64,000 nucleotides of DNA from Pectobacterium punjabense (lineage in GTDB: Bacteria > Pseudomonadota > Gammaproteobacteria > Enterobacterales > Enterobacteriaceae), in NCBI RefSeq assembly GCF_012427845.1, contig NZ_CP038498.1:1-64000 (forward strand). The letters are read 5' to 3'. The notes under the pieces are model-generated. The model was not told where the DNA came from. It did not search any database and worked only from the letters and a program-made list of their open reading frames with translations. The position numbers were made by a program, and so were the translations under genes. This document shows, one piece after another, positions 31,201 through 40,084 of this stretch (within the stretch, counting starts at the first letter, position 1; every line of letters begins with the position of its first letter).

Positions 31201-32519
31201 GTGGCCTCTATCAATCGATGGTTAATGTCATCGAACAAAAGATTACCCCGCTGGCGGGTGTGGTGGGACAACAGCGCCACATCATCGCGATTCGTGATGG
31301 CTTTATCGCCGCGCTGCCTTTTATGATCATCGGTTCATTCATGCTGGTGTTCATCTTTCCACCGTTCTCGCCGGATACCACGCTGGGGTTTGCCCGCGCG
31401 TGGCTCGATTTCTCCGTTGCCTACCGCGAACAGCTGATGCTGCCGTACTACCTCAGTATGGGGGTCATGACCTTCTTTATCTCCGTGGGGATTGGTGCCA
31501 GCCTGGGTAAGCATTACAAGCTGGACCCGATCATGACCGGCCTGCTGGCGCTGATGGCATTTTTGCTGGTGGCTGCGCCTTATCACGATAAGCAGATTTC
31601 TACTCAGTATTTCTCCGGTGAGGGGATTTTTACCGCGATTCTGACGTCAATTTATGCAGGTGAGGTGTATGCCTGGCTGAAGAAGCGAAACATCACCATT
31701 CGCCTGCCGAAAGAGGTGCCGACCGGCGTGGCGCGCTCGTTTGAAATCCTCATCCCTGTGCTGGTGATCGTCGCGACGCTGCACCCGTTTAACCTGTTCA
31801 TCCAGTCTGCTACCGGCATGATTATCCCGGAAGCCATTATGCACCTGTTGGCACCGCTGATTTCGGCGTCGGATTCGCTGCCTGCGATTCTGATTTCGGT
31901 ATTTATTTGCCAGATTCTGTGGTTTGCCGGGATTCACGGCGCGCTGATCGTTACCGGGATCATGAACCCGTTCTGGATGACCAATCTGGCGTTGAATCAG
32001 GCTGCACTTTCAGCGGGTGCACCGCTGCCGCATATTTATTTGCAGGGTTTTTGGGATCACTACCTGCTGATTGGTGGGGTCGGTTCTACGCTACCGCTGG
32101 CCTTTTTGTTACTGCGTAGCCGTGCGGTTCATCTACGTACGATTGGCCGGATGGGCGTGGTGCCGAGCTTTTTCAATATCAACGAACCGATTCTGTTTGG
32201 TGCCCCGATCATCATGAACCCGCTGCTGTTCCTGCCGTTTATTTTCGTGCCAATGGTCAATGCGGTTATTGCCTATACGGCGACGAAACTCGGCTGGATC
32301 GCACAGGTGGTTTCCCTTACGCCGTGGACGACGCCCGCACCGATTGGTGCATCGTGGGCGGCGAACTGGGCTTTCAGCCCGGTGATCATGTGCTTGTTGT
32401 GCATGGTGATGTCGGCCGCGATGTATTACCCGTTCCTGAAAGTTTATGAGCGCACGCTGCTCAAACAGGAGCAGGAGAAACAGCAGCAGGCGGCAGGCGA
32501 AGCAAGTGCCAGCGCATAA
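31197..32519 (+). CDS. PTS lactose/cellobiose-type IIC permease, second cluster
   Basis: This membrane permease (440 aa) is clearly related to the IIC at 11842 (both have the GIHGA-IVTGI and FNINEPI segments). It translocates a beta-glucoside or cellobiose-like sugar with phosphorylation by the IIB at 30877. The C-terminal tail is rich in Gln, Lys and Ala. It is translationally coupled to IIB and followed 25 bases later by a GH1 gene. Confidence 0.92.
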   Translation: MSGLYQSMVNVIEQKITPLAGVVGQQRHIIAIRDGFIAALPFMIIGSFMLVFIFPPFSPDTTLGFARAWLDFSVAYREQLMLPYYLSMGVMTFFISVGIGASLGKHYKLDPIMTGLLALMAFLLVAAPYHDKQISTQYFSGEGIFTAILTSIYAGEVYAWLKKRNITIRLPKEVPTGVARSFEILIPVLVIVATLHPFNLFIQSATGMIIPEAIMHLLAPLISASDSLPAILISVFICQILWFAGIHGALIVTGIMNPFWMTNLALNQAALSAGAPLPHIYLQGFWDHYLLIGGVGSTLPLAFLLLRSRAVHLRTIGRMGVVPSFFNINEPILFGAPIIMNPLLFLPFIFVPMVNAVIAYTATKLGWIAQVVSLTPWTTPAPIGASWAANWAFSPVIMCLLCMVMSAAMYYPFLKVYERTLLKQEQEKQQQAAGEASASA

Positions 32520-32544
32520 ATACGAGTGAAACAGAGAGGAACGT

Positions 32545-33957
32545 ATGCACGATCATCTTCAGAACGATTTCCGCTTTCCCGCGAATTTCTGGTGGGGCAG
32601 TGCCAGTTCGGCACCGCAAACGGAAGGCGAAAGCCTCAATTATGGTAAAAGCGCCACCGTGTGGGACGAATGGTTTGCCACGCAGCCCGGCCGTTTTCAC
32701 CAGCAGGTTGGGCCGGCGGATACTTCCACGTTTTATCAGCACTGGCGTGAAGATATCGCGTTGCTGAAGACGCTAAATCACAACACGTTCCGAACGTCGA
32801 TCTCGTGGGCGCGGCTGATTCCCGACGGCGTGGGTGAACCTAATCCGCAGGCAGTGGCATTTTATAATCAGATCATTGATGAAATGCTGGCGCAGGGCAT
32901 CACGCCGTTTATCAATCTGTTCCATTTTGATATGCCAATGGTGATGCAACGCCTGGGCGGCTGGGAAAATCGGGCGGTGGTCGTGGCGTATGCGGGTTAT
33001 GCGGCGACCTGTTTCCGCCTGTTTGGTGACAGGGTAAAACATTGGTTTACGTTTAATGAGCCAGTGGTGCCAGTGGAAGGCGGGTATTTGTATGATTTCC
33101 ACTACCCGAACGTGGTGGATTTCAAGCGTGCGGCGACGGTGGCGTACCATACGATGCTGGCGCATTCGCTGGCGGTGAAAGCCTATCGCGAGCAGTCTCA
33201 GGGCGGAGAAATTGGCATCATCCTCAACCTGACGCCTTCCTACCCGCGTTCCCAGCATCCGGCCGATGTTAACGCTGCCAACATCGCCGATCTGATGTTT
33301 AACCGCAGTTTCCTCGATCCCGCTTTGAGGGGCGAGTACCCACAGGAACTGGTCGATCTGCTGCATCGCTATGGCCAACTGCCGCATTGTCAGCCTGACG
33401 ATCGTGCGCTGCTGGCCGATGGTGTTGTCGATTTACTGGGTATTAACTATTACCAGCCGCGCCGTATTCAGTGCCGTGACAGTCTGGTCAATCCCGATAG
33501 TCCGTTTATGCCCGAATGGTTCTTCTCCAGCTATGAAATGCCGGGACGAAAAATGAATCCCTATCGCGGCTGGGAAATTTATGAACCGGGCATCTATGAC
33601 ATTCTGACTAACCTGCGGGTGAATTACGGCAATCCGCGCTGCTTTATTTCGGAAAACGGCATGGGGGTGGAGAACGAACAGCGTTTCGACGCCAACGGCC
33701 AGATTCAGGATGATTACCGCATCGATTTTGTCCGCGAACACCTGAAATATGTACACAAAGGTATCGCGGAAGGCAGTCACTGCCTCGGCTACCATATGTG
33801 GACGTTTATCGATAACTGGTCGTGGTCGAATGCCTATAAGAATCGCTATGGTTTCGTGCAGTTGGATTTGGCGACGCAGACGCGCACGGTGAAGAAAAGC
33901 GGGAAATGGTTCGCGGCGGTGGCGGCCGAAAATGGTTTTCAAGGTTCAACGTTGTAA
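32545..33957 (+). CDS. GH1 family glycosidase, probable 6-phospho-beta-glucosidase
   Basis: This is a family 1 glycoside hydrolase (470 aa). The acid/base Glu172 is in FTFNEP and the nucleophile Glu370 in FISENGMG. Its sequence is well apart from the BglA at 13490, so it is not a recent duplicate. It follows a PTS IIB-IIC pair, so a phosphorylated disaccharide or aryl glucoside is the likely substrate. GAGAGGAACGT lies just before ATG 32545. Confidence 0.88.
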   Translation: MHDHLQNDFRFPANFWWGSASSAPQTEGESLNYGKSATVWDEWFATQPGRFHQQVGPADTSTFYQHWREDIALLKTLNHNTFRTSISWARLIPDGVGEPNPQAVAFYNQIIDEMLAQGITPFINLFHFDMPMVMQRLGGWENRAVVVAYAGYAATCFRLFGDRVKHWFTFNEPVVPVEGGYLYDFHYPNVVDFKRAATVAYHTMLAHSLAVKAYREQSQGGEIGIILNLTPSYPRSQHPADVNAANIADLMFNRSFLDPALRGEYPQELVDLLHRYGQLPHCQPDDRALLADGVVDLLGINYYQPRRIQCRDSLVNPDSPFMPEWFFSSYEMPGRKMNPYRGWEIYEPGIYDILTNLRVNYGNPRCFISENGMGVENEQRFDANGQIQDDYRIDFVREHLKYVHKGIAEGSHCLGYHMWTFIDNWSWSNAYKNRYGFVQLDLATQTRTVKKSGKWFAAVAAENGFQGSTL

Positions 33958-34035
33958 GTCTATCCACGTCGGTGTGGCACTCTGCTACACCGAATTCATC
34001 GCCTTTCCTGCTTTCCCATGCCCCCCTTTCGCATA

Positions 34036-34076
34036 AATAAAAAAACCGGCTTGCCCTGATGAGGAGGCAAGCCGGA
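34036..34076 (-). terminator. Terminator of the second DUF1471 gene
   Basis: CCGGCTTGCC (34046-34055) pairs with GGCAAGCCGG (34066-34075). On the minus strand a run of T residues follows (the plus strand shows AAATAAAAAAA before the stem). It lies 65 bases beyond the DUF1471 stop. Confidence 0.88.
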
Positions 34077-34140
34077 AAGAGGGTAATACAGGTCTATCTA
34101 TGATGACTTATCGGGACAAACAGCTCAGGCTCAACAACAC

Positions 34141-34398
34141 TTAGTTGAAGATTACCGCAGAGCCACGCAGCTGATCGTTACCGGTCGCAGACGTGATGGT
34201 ATAAGATTTAGCGCCTGCTTTTTCTGCTTTCGCTGCGAGCTTAGATTGCAGTGAGCTTAGGTCTTGAGCAGTAGCAGTAACAACACCCGCTTTTTCCAGG
34301 TTCTGTGCCTGTGAAGGAGACACGTATTCAGCAGCAGAAGCACCGAAAGCAACGGTAGCGAGAACAACAGCAGCAGCGATGGTTTTTACGTTTTTCAT
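34141..34398 (-). CDS. DUF1471 (YhcN/BhsA-like) secreted stress protein, copy 2
   Basis: This is a paralogue (85 aa) of the protein at 26203-26460: same length, same MKNVK start, signal peptide cut before AEYV, and shared ending TITSATGNDQLRGSAVI. The two genes share orientation and lie about 7.7 kb apart, flanking the ssu and second PTS operons. Its function is unknown; family members respond to envelope and acid stress. Confidence 0.88.
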   Translation of the reverse strand: MKNVKTIAAAVVLATVAFGASAAEYVSPSQAQNLEKAGVVTATAQDLSSLQSKLAAKAEKAGAKSYTITSATGNDQLRGSAVIFN

Positions 34399-34634
34399 GA
34401 TGTCTTATCCTTTTCTTATTTGATAGGTGAAAGGGGGCTTCCCTTTCGATATGAAGAATGTTACGCCAATGCTAATAAATTAAAAAACGGATGTTATTGA
34501 GGAAGTCTTTCTATTTTTTTGAATGATAATATTCGTTGTTGTTTGTTTTTTTTAAATTTAAAACAATGACTTATACATAAAGCTGAATTTTATTTACAAA
34601 CTATTGACTGATATTGAATAAATGGGGTGATGTC

Positions 34635-35921
34635 TTGTCTGTTGAAAAACAACTAACCTTTAATGCTGCTGGTCATCAAATTACCAATATTAACTGCTGG
34701 TCATGCGATGGAAATTGGCTGGTTTATGACATAAGGCCCTATGGATCTTCATTCACAGGGCTGACCATTGAGCGCATACACCTGAAAAGTCGTAAAACCG
34801 AGGTTGTTTATCGAGCAGCGGCGGGTGCACATGTGGGCGTGGTGACCTGTAGCCCGCGGGAGCCGCTGCGCTATGTCTTTATCCACGGGCCGGAAAATCC
34901 GGATAGCGAATGGCAGTATGATTTTCACCATCGCCGTGGAACGATAGTGGCGGATCGCCAGCGCGATGAGGCGAGCACGCTTGACGCTCTCTCTATTACG
35001 CCGCCTTATCAGGCCGGTGCGCTGCGCGGCGGTACGCATGTCCATGTCTTCAGCCCGGATGCCAGTCGTCTGAGCTTTACCTATAACGACCATGTGCTGC
35101 ATGAGCGCGATCCGGCATTAAACTTGCGCAATGTAGGCGTGGGCGTGCCGCTACAGGCCGTCACCGTTGAGAAACGCCATCCGCGTGAATATGACGGCAG
35201 CCACTATTGTGTTCTAGTCAGCAGAACGACACCGCAACCGCAACCCGGCAGTGATGAAATCAATCGCGCTTATGAAGAAGGCTGGGTGGGCACCACGGGC
35301 TATATTCGACAGGACGGTTCGCACCAGCGCTGGGCGCTGGTATTTATTGGTGATACGCGATCGCTGAACGGGACAATGGTTCCTGAGATTTTTATCGTCG
35401 ATTTGCCGGAGGCGCTGGAAGATTACGCCAAAGAGGGTGATGCGCCACTGGCGGGGACGGCAACCTCGATGCCTGCGCCGCCTGCGGGCGTGCATCAGCG
35501 GCGTTTAACCTTTACGCACCAACGCCATTATCCTGGTTTGGTGAATCAGCCGCGCCATTGGCTACGTTCCTCGCCCGATGGCAGCGAGATCGCATTTTTG
35601 ATGCGTGACGAGGCTGGTGTGGTGCAATTGTGGACGCTTTCCCCGAATGGCGGTGAGCCAAGACAGGTAACGCATACGGAACACGGTGTACAGTCTGCTT
35701 TTAACTGGCACCCGGATGGGCGTTCTCTGGCATTTGTGTGTGACAACAGTATCATGCTGTGTGATGCGAAAAGTGGTGAGCTTGTTCGGATGACGGCGAG
35801 GACGGACAGCGCGCCGAGCGCGGATGCCGTGGTCTTTTCCCCTGATGGGAAACACGTTGCGTATATGCGGGAAATTGACGGTTTTAATCAGCTTTTCGTC
35901 GTGACCTGCTTGCGATCATGA
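34635..35921 (+). CDS. yidR: DUF3748 beta-propeller protein YidR
   Basis: This protein (428 aa) closely resembles E. coli YidR, of unknown function. Repeated propeller-like blades of the TolB type are visible (SPDGSEIAFLMRDE, WHPDGRSLAFVCDN, SPDGKHVAYMRE). A conserved centre includes FIHGPENPDSEWQYDFHHRRG. No signal peptide is evident, suggesting a cytoplasmic location. I chose the TTG at 34635 (reads LSVEKQLTF), preceded by GGGGTGATG; the E. coli protein starts at the same place. It is convergent with yidQ. Confidence 0.88.
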   Translation: MSVEKQLTFNAAGHQITNINCWSCDGNWLVYDIRPYGSSFTGLTIERIHLKSRKTEVVYRAAAGAHVGVVTCSPREPLRYVFIHGPENPDSEWQYDFHHRRGTIVADRQRDEASTLDALSITPPYQAGALRGGTHVHVFSPDASRLSFTYNDHVLHERDPALNLRNVGVGVPLQAVTVEKRHPREYDGSHYCVLVSRTTPQPQPGSDEINRAYEEGWVGTTGYIRQDGSHQRWALVFIGDTRSLNGTMVPEIFIVDLPEALEDYAKEGDAPLAGTATSMPAPPAGVHQRRLTFTHQRHYPGLVNQPRHWLRSSPDGSEIAFLMRDEAGVVQLWTLSPNGGEPRQVTHTEHGVQSAFNWHPDGRSLAFVCDNSIMLCDAKSGELVRMTARTDSAPSADAVVFSPDGKHVAYMREIDGFNQLFVVTCLRS

Positions 35922-35957
35922 CTGCGGCGTAGCGGGTTCACGGCGAATGCGGTGCTA

Positions 35958-36314
35958 TCAAAGCTGATTATGCGGTGTGGTGGCAAATTGTGAGTTGGCA
36001 GTTTGGTTTTGCTCTTCGCTTTGCGAAATGCGCTCACGCGTCGACAGTTTGCTCTTCTCGCTGCCCGCGCGATAGTAGTCGTAGGGCAGCAGCAGCGTAT
36101 CGGCCACCGCGGAGAACGGCAGATCGAGCGCAACCAGTGGCATCATGGCCCAACTGGTGTCGTCGTCACGCAGCATACCCACGCTGGCGCGTGTGCCGGA
36201 ATAGTATCCCTGATCGCTTCCAGTATGCGTCATCACGCTGGAGCAGCCGCCGGTTACTACCGCGCCGCTACCGGTAATAATGAAAGAGAACAACGCACTT
36301 TTCAGTAAAGTCAT
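35958..36314 (-). CDS. yidQ: YceK/YidQ-family lipoprotein YidQ
   Basis: This small lipoprotein (118 aa) has a hydrophobic signal segment and lipobox TGGC with the lipidated Cys24. The body CSSVMTHTG, GTRASVGML and ADTLLLPYD matches E. coli YidQ. The outer-membrane location is inferred from the residues after the cysteine (Ser-Ser, no Asp at +2). It lies between yidR and ibpA as in E. coli, though transcribed oppositely to ibpA. The C-terminal tail is polar and low in complexity. Confidence 0.88.
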   Translation of the reverse strand: MTLLKSALFSFIITGSGAVVTGGCSSVMTHTGSDQGYYSGTRASVGMLRDDDTSWAMMPLVALDLPFSAVADTLLLPYDYYRAGSEKSKLSTRERISQSEEQNQTANSQFATTPHNQL

Positions 36315-36356
36315 ATTACTTATCCATTAAGAACCTGCTGCCAGAGCGGGTCGAAG

Positions 36357-36472
36357 CCTAGTACTGGCCACTTAAGTCCGTTGTTAGGGGAAACACAGGG
36401 GAGGTTCCCGCAGGGACGCCTCACCCCTGTGGCCGCCCCGTGTATCTCAATGCTTAAACGATCGGCACTAGG
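36357..36472. repeat. Structured palindromic intergenic element between yidQ and ibpA
   Basis: Outer arms CCTAGT...CTTAAG (36357-36376) and CTTAA...ACTAGG (to 36472) are inverted copies. Within them CACAGGGG (36394-36401) pairs with CCCCTGTG (36424-36431), and an inner TTCCC/GGGA hairpin caps the centre. The whole spans 116 bases and could fold into one long cruciform or RNA hairpin. It has no coding content. It resembles a dispersed repeat, but no second copy was found in this window. Confidence 0.6.
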
Positions 36473-36559
36473 CCAAACCTACCTATCTTGAGTGTATGTG
36501 ATAACGACCACTGTGTGAGTGAATATTGCATGAAACACAGCGATTTTTCTTTTTTGCCT

Positions 36560-36587
36560 CTTGAAAGTCTGAGGGGGGTCACCATAT
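36560..36587 (+). promoter_or_regulatory. Sigma-32 heat-shock promoter of ibpA
   Basis: CTTGAAA at 36560-36566 is the sigma-32 -35 box. Thirteen bases later CACCATAT (36580-36587) fits the CCCCAT-like -10 box. Transcription would start near 36594, giving an untranslated leader of about 107 bases that contains the ROSE hairpin. Confidence 0.8.
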
Positions 36588-36672
36588 TGATCGTAAGCCG
36601 GAAGAAAACGATATGCCGTCAGGGTATCTGTCCCGGCTGTGAGCCTGTCCTTAGGGAAGGTAAAGAATAAAT

Positions 36673-36693
36673 CCTCGCTGCATGTTTAGGAGG
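36673..36693 (+). promoter_or_regulatory. ROSE-type RNA thermometer of ibpA
   Basis: CCTC-G-CT (36673-36679) can pair with AGGAGG (36688-36693), leaving the G at 36677 unpaired. This is the conserved U-[UC]-G-C-U feature of ROSE elements opposite the Shine-Dalgarno sequence. At low temperature the ribosome site of ibpA (start 36701) would be sequestered. The assignment rests on the motif and on known ibpA thermometers. Confidence 0.75.
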
Positions 36694-36700
36694 CTGTTTT

Positions 36701-37114
36701 ATGCGTAACCCCGATTTTTCCCCACTGTACCGTTCCGCTATTGGTTTCGATCGCCTGTTCAATCTATTAGAAACCGGCCAGACCCAGAGCAACGGCGGCT
36801 ATCCTCCCTACAACGTCGAACTGGTTGATGAGAACCAATACCGCATCGCGATTGCCGTCGCTGGTTTCGCCGAGCAGGAGCTGGACATCACCGCGCACGA
36901 CAATTTATTGATTGTTAAAGGTGCCCACGCTGGTGAGCAGGTTGCCCGCAACTACCTGTATCAGGGCATTGCCGAGCGCAATTTCGAACGTAAATTCCAG
37001 CTGGCCGAACATATTCAGGTAAAAGGCGCCAATCTGGAAAACGGGCTGCTGTATATCGATCTCGAACGTATCGTGCCGGAAGCGATGAAGCCGCGTCGGA
37101 TTGAAATTAAGTAA
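36701..37114 (+). CDS. ibpA: Small heat-shock protein IbpA
   Basis: IbpA (137 aa) is an Hsp20-type holdase that coats aggregating proteins with IbpB. The alpha-crystallin domain spans about 35-125, with the closing I-X-L-like [11 protein letters not shown]. The N-terminus [20 protein letters not shown] matches E. coli IbpA. It follows a sigma-32 promoter and a ROSE leader and precedes ibpB. Confidence 0.97.
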   Translation: MRNPDFSPLYRSAIGFDRLFNLLETGQTQSNGGYPPYNVELVDENQYRIAIAVAGFAEQELDITAHDNLLIVKGAHAGEQVARNYLYQGIAERNFERKFQLAEHIQVKGANLENGLLYIDLERIVPEAMKPRRIEIK

Positions 37115-37246
37115 ACCAATATCAAATTAATTGAGCACTGCCTGAAACGGCAATGCCATGAATGACTATATCGTCTGCCGAATGGGGACGACGCCAGCGA
37201 TTGAAACGTGGCTGGCATAAGCTATGCCCACAGGGGCATCATTAAT

Positions 37247-37264
37247 CTCGCTTCTTAGAAGGAG
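37247..37264 (+). promoter_or_regulatory. ROSE-type RNA thermometer of ibpB
   Basis: CTC-G-CTTC (37247-37254) pairs with GAAGGAG (37258-37264), leaving one bulged G, exactly as in the ibpA leader. The ribosome site AAGGAG is buried in the stem, eight bases before ATG 37272. The ibpA-ibpB gap of 157 bases is thus a second, independent thermometer. Confidence 0.8.
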
Positions 37265-37271
37265 TCATATT

Positions 37272-37724
37272 ATGCGTAACTACGACTTATCACCTTTACT
37301 GCGTCAGTGGATCGGTTTTGACAAATTAGCTAGCTCAATGCAGGGCAGCCAGGAACCGATTGATTTTCCTCCGTATAATATCGAGAAAAAAGACGACAAC
37401 CACTACCGCATTACGCTCGCACTGGCAGGTTTCCGACAAAGCGATCTGGATATTGAAGTCGAAGGCCCACGCCTGACCGTGAAAGGCAGCCCGGCACCGA
37501 CCGAGAAAGCCGTGGAATATCTGCATCAGGGGCTGGCGTTTAAACCTTTCACGCTGAGTTTTACGCTGGCTGAGCATCTGCATGTGTCCGATGCGCATTT
37601 TGAAAATGGCCTGCTGCACATCGATCTGGTACGTGACGTACCGGAAGCCTTGCAGCCGCAGCGTATCGCCATCGGCGGTGGCCGCCCGGCATTGAACCAG
37701 CAGTCTGCCGAAGATGCGTCATAA
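37272..37724 (+). CDS. ibpB: Small heat-shock protein IbpB
   Basis: IbpB (150 aa) works with IbpA to hold misfolded proteins for disaggregation by ClpB-DnaK. The alpha-crystallin domain follows the N-terminus [21 protein letters not shown] chose ATG 37272 from the buried AAGGAG and from the E. coli start; an in-frame upstream start would fall inside the thermometer leader. It is followed by a terminator and then yidE. Confidence 0.97.
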   Translation: MRNYDLSPLLRQWIGFDKLASSMQGSQEPIDFPPYNIEKKDDNHYRITLALAGFRQSDLDIEVEGPRLTVKGSPAPTEKAVEYLHQGLAFKPFTLSFTLAEHLHVSDAHFENGLLHIDLVRDVPEALQPQRIAIGGGRPALNQQSAEDAS

Positions 37725-37756
37725 CGCGGCATCTGCGTTATTAACCTGATAACTTC

Positions 37757-37787
37757 CCGCGCTCGTCTCATTACGGGCGCGGTTTTG
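37757..37787 (+). terminator. Terminator of the ibpAB operon
   Basis: CCGCGCTCGT (37757-37766) pairs with ACGGGCGCGG (37773-37782) with one G-U pair and a six-base loop, followed by TTTTGTG. Confidence 0.85.
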
Positions 37788-37899
37788 TGTTGCCCACCAC
37801 GTTTCTCTCCCCAGCATTCTGCCAGAATCAAAATAGACTCGTCGTAGAGTATGGCAGCAGTGGCATTTCCCAATAAAAACGTCCGCAAAGGATACGGGT

Positions 37900-39558
37900 A
37901 TGAGTGATATCGCACTTACCGTGAGTATGCTGGCGCTGGTTGCCGTTCTGGGGTTATGGATTGGCAACTGGCGGATTTATGGCGTCGGGTTAGGGATTGG
38001 CGGGGTTCTGTTCGGTGGGATCATCGTCGGGCATGTTGCCCATCAGTACCAGATTCAACTGAATGATGACATGTTGCATGTGATTCAGGAATTTGGGCTG
38101 ATCCTGTTTGTCTACACCATTGGCATTCAGGTTGGGCCGGGCTTCTTTTCCTCTCTGCGCGTATCTGGCCTGCGCCTCAATGCGTTCGCTCTGCTAACGG
38201 TGTTCCTCGGCTGCGTGGTGACCGTCCTGCTACATAAACTGCTTAATATCCCTTTGCCCATTATCCTCGGTATTTTCTCCGGTGCGGTGACCAACACGCC
38301 GTCGCTGGGTGCGGGTCAGCAGATTCTGACCGATCTCGGGTCGAGTTCCGCATTGGTGAACCAGATGGGGACGGGCTACGCGATGGCGTATCCGCTGGGG
38401 ATCTGCGGCATTTTACTGGTGATGTGGCTGATGCGTGTCTTGTTTCGTGTCGCGGTGGATAACGAGGCAAAACAGTTTGAAGCCAGTAATGGTCAGCACC
38501 ATGAACAACTGCACACGATGAATGTGTCGGTGACGAATACCAATCTGCAAGGGCTGGCGATTCAGGCTGTGCCGATTCTGAACCGCGACACCATCGTCTG
38601 CTCCCGCCTGAAACGCGGTGATGAACTGATGGTGCCGTCGCCGCAGACGCTGATTCAATTGGGCGATTACCTGCATCTGGTGGGGGCGAAAAACGATCTT
38701 GAACAGGCACGTCTGGTCATCGGTAATGAAGTAGAGACATCGCTCTCGACGCGGGGCACGGATCTACACGTTGAACGTGTAGTCGTGACGAATGAGAAAG
38801 TGCTGGGGCGCAAGATTCGTGAGCTTAATCTGAAGCAAAATTATGATGTCGTGATTTCGCGCCTGAACCGTGCGGGTGTCGAGCTGGTTGCCAGTAATCA
38901 GGCCAGCCTGCAATTTGGCGATATTCTGAATCTGGTCGGGCGAAAAGCGGCGATCGATGCCGTCGCGGATATCGTGGGCAACGCACAGCAAAAACTCCAG
39001 CAGGTACAGATGCTGCCCGTCTTTATCGGCATTGGGCTAGGTGTGTTGCTGGGTTCTGTGCCGCTGGTGATCCCTGGGTTTCCTGTGGCGCTGCGGCTTG
39101 GGCTGGCTGGCGGACCGCTAGTGGTGGCGTTGGTGCTAGGGCGCATCGGCAGTATCGGTAAACTTCACTGGTTTATGCCGCCCAGTGCGAATCTGGCACT
39201 GCGCGAACTCGGCATTGTGCTGTTCTTATCGGTCGTAGGGCTGAAATCCGGCGGCGACTTCGTCGATACGTTATTAAACGGCGACGGCGTGTGGTGGATT
39301 GGCTACGGTGCACTGATTACCATTGTGCCGCTGCTGCTGGTCGGCATACTGGCGCGCACGCTGGGTAAGATGAACTACCTGACGCTGTGTGGCATGCTGG
39401 CGGGTTCTATGACCGATCCGCCTGCGTTGGCGTTTGCCAATGGGCTTCACCCGACCAGCGGTGCGGCGGCGTTGTCTTATGCGACGGTTTATCCGCTGGC
39501 AATGTTTCTGCGAATTATGTCGCCGCAGCTTTTAGCCGTACTTTTTCTTACCCTTTAA
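37900..39558 (+). CDS. yidE: YidE, AspT/YbjL-family putative transporter
   Basis: This inner-membrane protein (552 aa) belongs to the AAEx family (AspT/YidE/YbjL). It has two membrane blocks (about 5-180 and 370-552) with the duplicated GG-x-TDPP-like signatures ([15 protein letters not shown] and [13 protein letters not shown]). Two TrkA-C (RCK_C) domains lie between them (about 190-355). Substrate unknown; AspT exchanges aspartate and alanine. The location after ibpB matches E. coli. Confidence 0.95.
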   Translation: MSDIALTVSMLALVAVLGLWIGNWRIYGVGLGIGGVLFGGIIVGHVAHQYQIQLNDDMLHVIQEFGLILFVYTIGIQVGPGFFSSLRVSGLRLNAFALLTVFLGCVVTVLLHKLLNIPLPIILGIFSGAVTNTPSLGAGQQILTDLGSSSALVNQMGTGYAMAYPLGICGILLVMWLMRVLFRVAVDNEAKQFEASNGQHHEQLHTMNVSVTNTNLQGLAIQAVPILNRDTIVCSRLKRGDELMVPSPQTLIQLGDYLHLVGAKNDLEQARLVIGNEVETSLSTRGTDLHVERVVVTNEKVLGRKIRELNLKQNYDVVISRLNRAGVELVASNQASLQFGDILNLVGRKAAIDAVADIVGNAQQKLQQVQMLPVFIGIGLGVLLGSVPLVIPGFPVALRLGLAGGPLVVALVLGRIGSIGKLHWFMPPSANLALRELGIVLFLSVVGLKSGGDFVDTLLNGDGVWWIGYGALITIVPLLLVGILARTLGKMNYLTLCGMLAGSMTDPPALAFANGLHPTSGAAALSYATVYPLAMFLRIMSPQLLAVLFLTL

Positions 39559-40084
39559 ATGTTATCAGCTGGATAAGAAATAATATTTTCTCGCCAAATC
39601 ATGATTATTTTGTTTTTTATTTTTTAATAAAAAATACCTGAGTAAATAAATAAGGAATAGATAACTCACTGTCTAGGAAAGAATTATATTACCACTATTA
39701 GGTATAAGGTTTTTTTATCATTGATGTGTCGTTAATTTCGTTAATTTTATGTTTGTAAAATGTCAATTATTATTGAATTTAAAGGATTTTTTATCTGGAA
39801 ATTAAAACCACGAAAGTTTCTTAAATAAATTAATGAACCTATTTAGTAACTAAAGTAACGCTATTTTGCAGGCGCATTATAATACTATCTCTTCATTAAT
39901 CACTTGATTTGATCAGACGAGAGAAGCACCCTGAACCCTTGTTTTCTCGTCTTTTTTTCCGCAGATGATTCCTGTTGCGTGGTTTCAGCAGGGTGACGAA
40001 GGAAGAATAACGTAATACCCACTCCTCCGCACGGGACATCCGTCGTGAATACAGCATTCCGTTTTAATGAAGAGTGGTGTTCTT
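39559..40084. other. A/T-rich intergenic region before the DASS transporter
   Basis: This 526-base non-coding stretch is strongly A/T-rich. It holds a consensus TATAAT (39878-39883) and a strong terminator (39915-39959), described separately. No protein-coding gene was recognised. DcuR targets are poorly conserved and could not be placed. Confidence 0.6.
39878..39959 (+). ncRNA. Candidate small RNA or attenuated leader ending in a strong terminator
   Basis: A TATAAT box at 39878-39883 would start transcription near 39890. About 65 bases later AGACGAGAGAA (39915-39925) pairs with TTTTCTCGTCT (39942-39952), followed by seven T residues. The terminator lies about 360 bases after yidE and 125 before the DASS gene, so it belongs to neither. 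It could end a short RNA or attenuate the transporter leader. The -35 region is weak. Confidence 0.4.

Noticed and set aside
26203..34398. A composite mobile element bounded by the two DUF1471 genes
   Set aside because: The copies are direct, not transposase-linked, and no terminal repeats, transposase or target duplications were seen.
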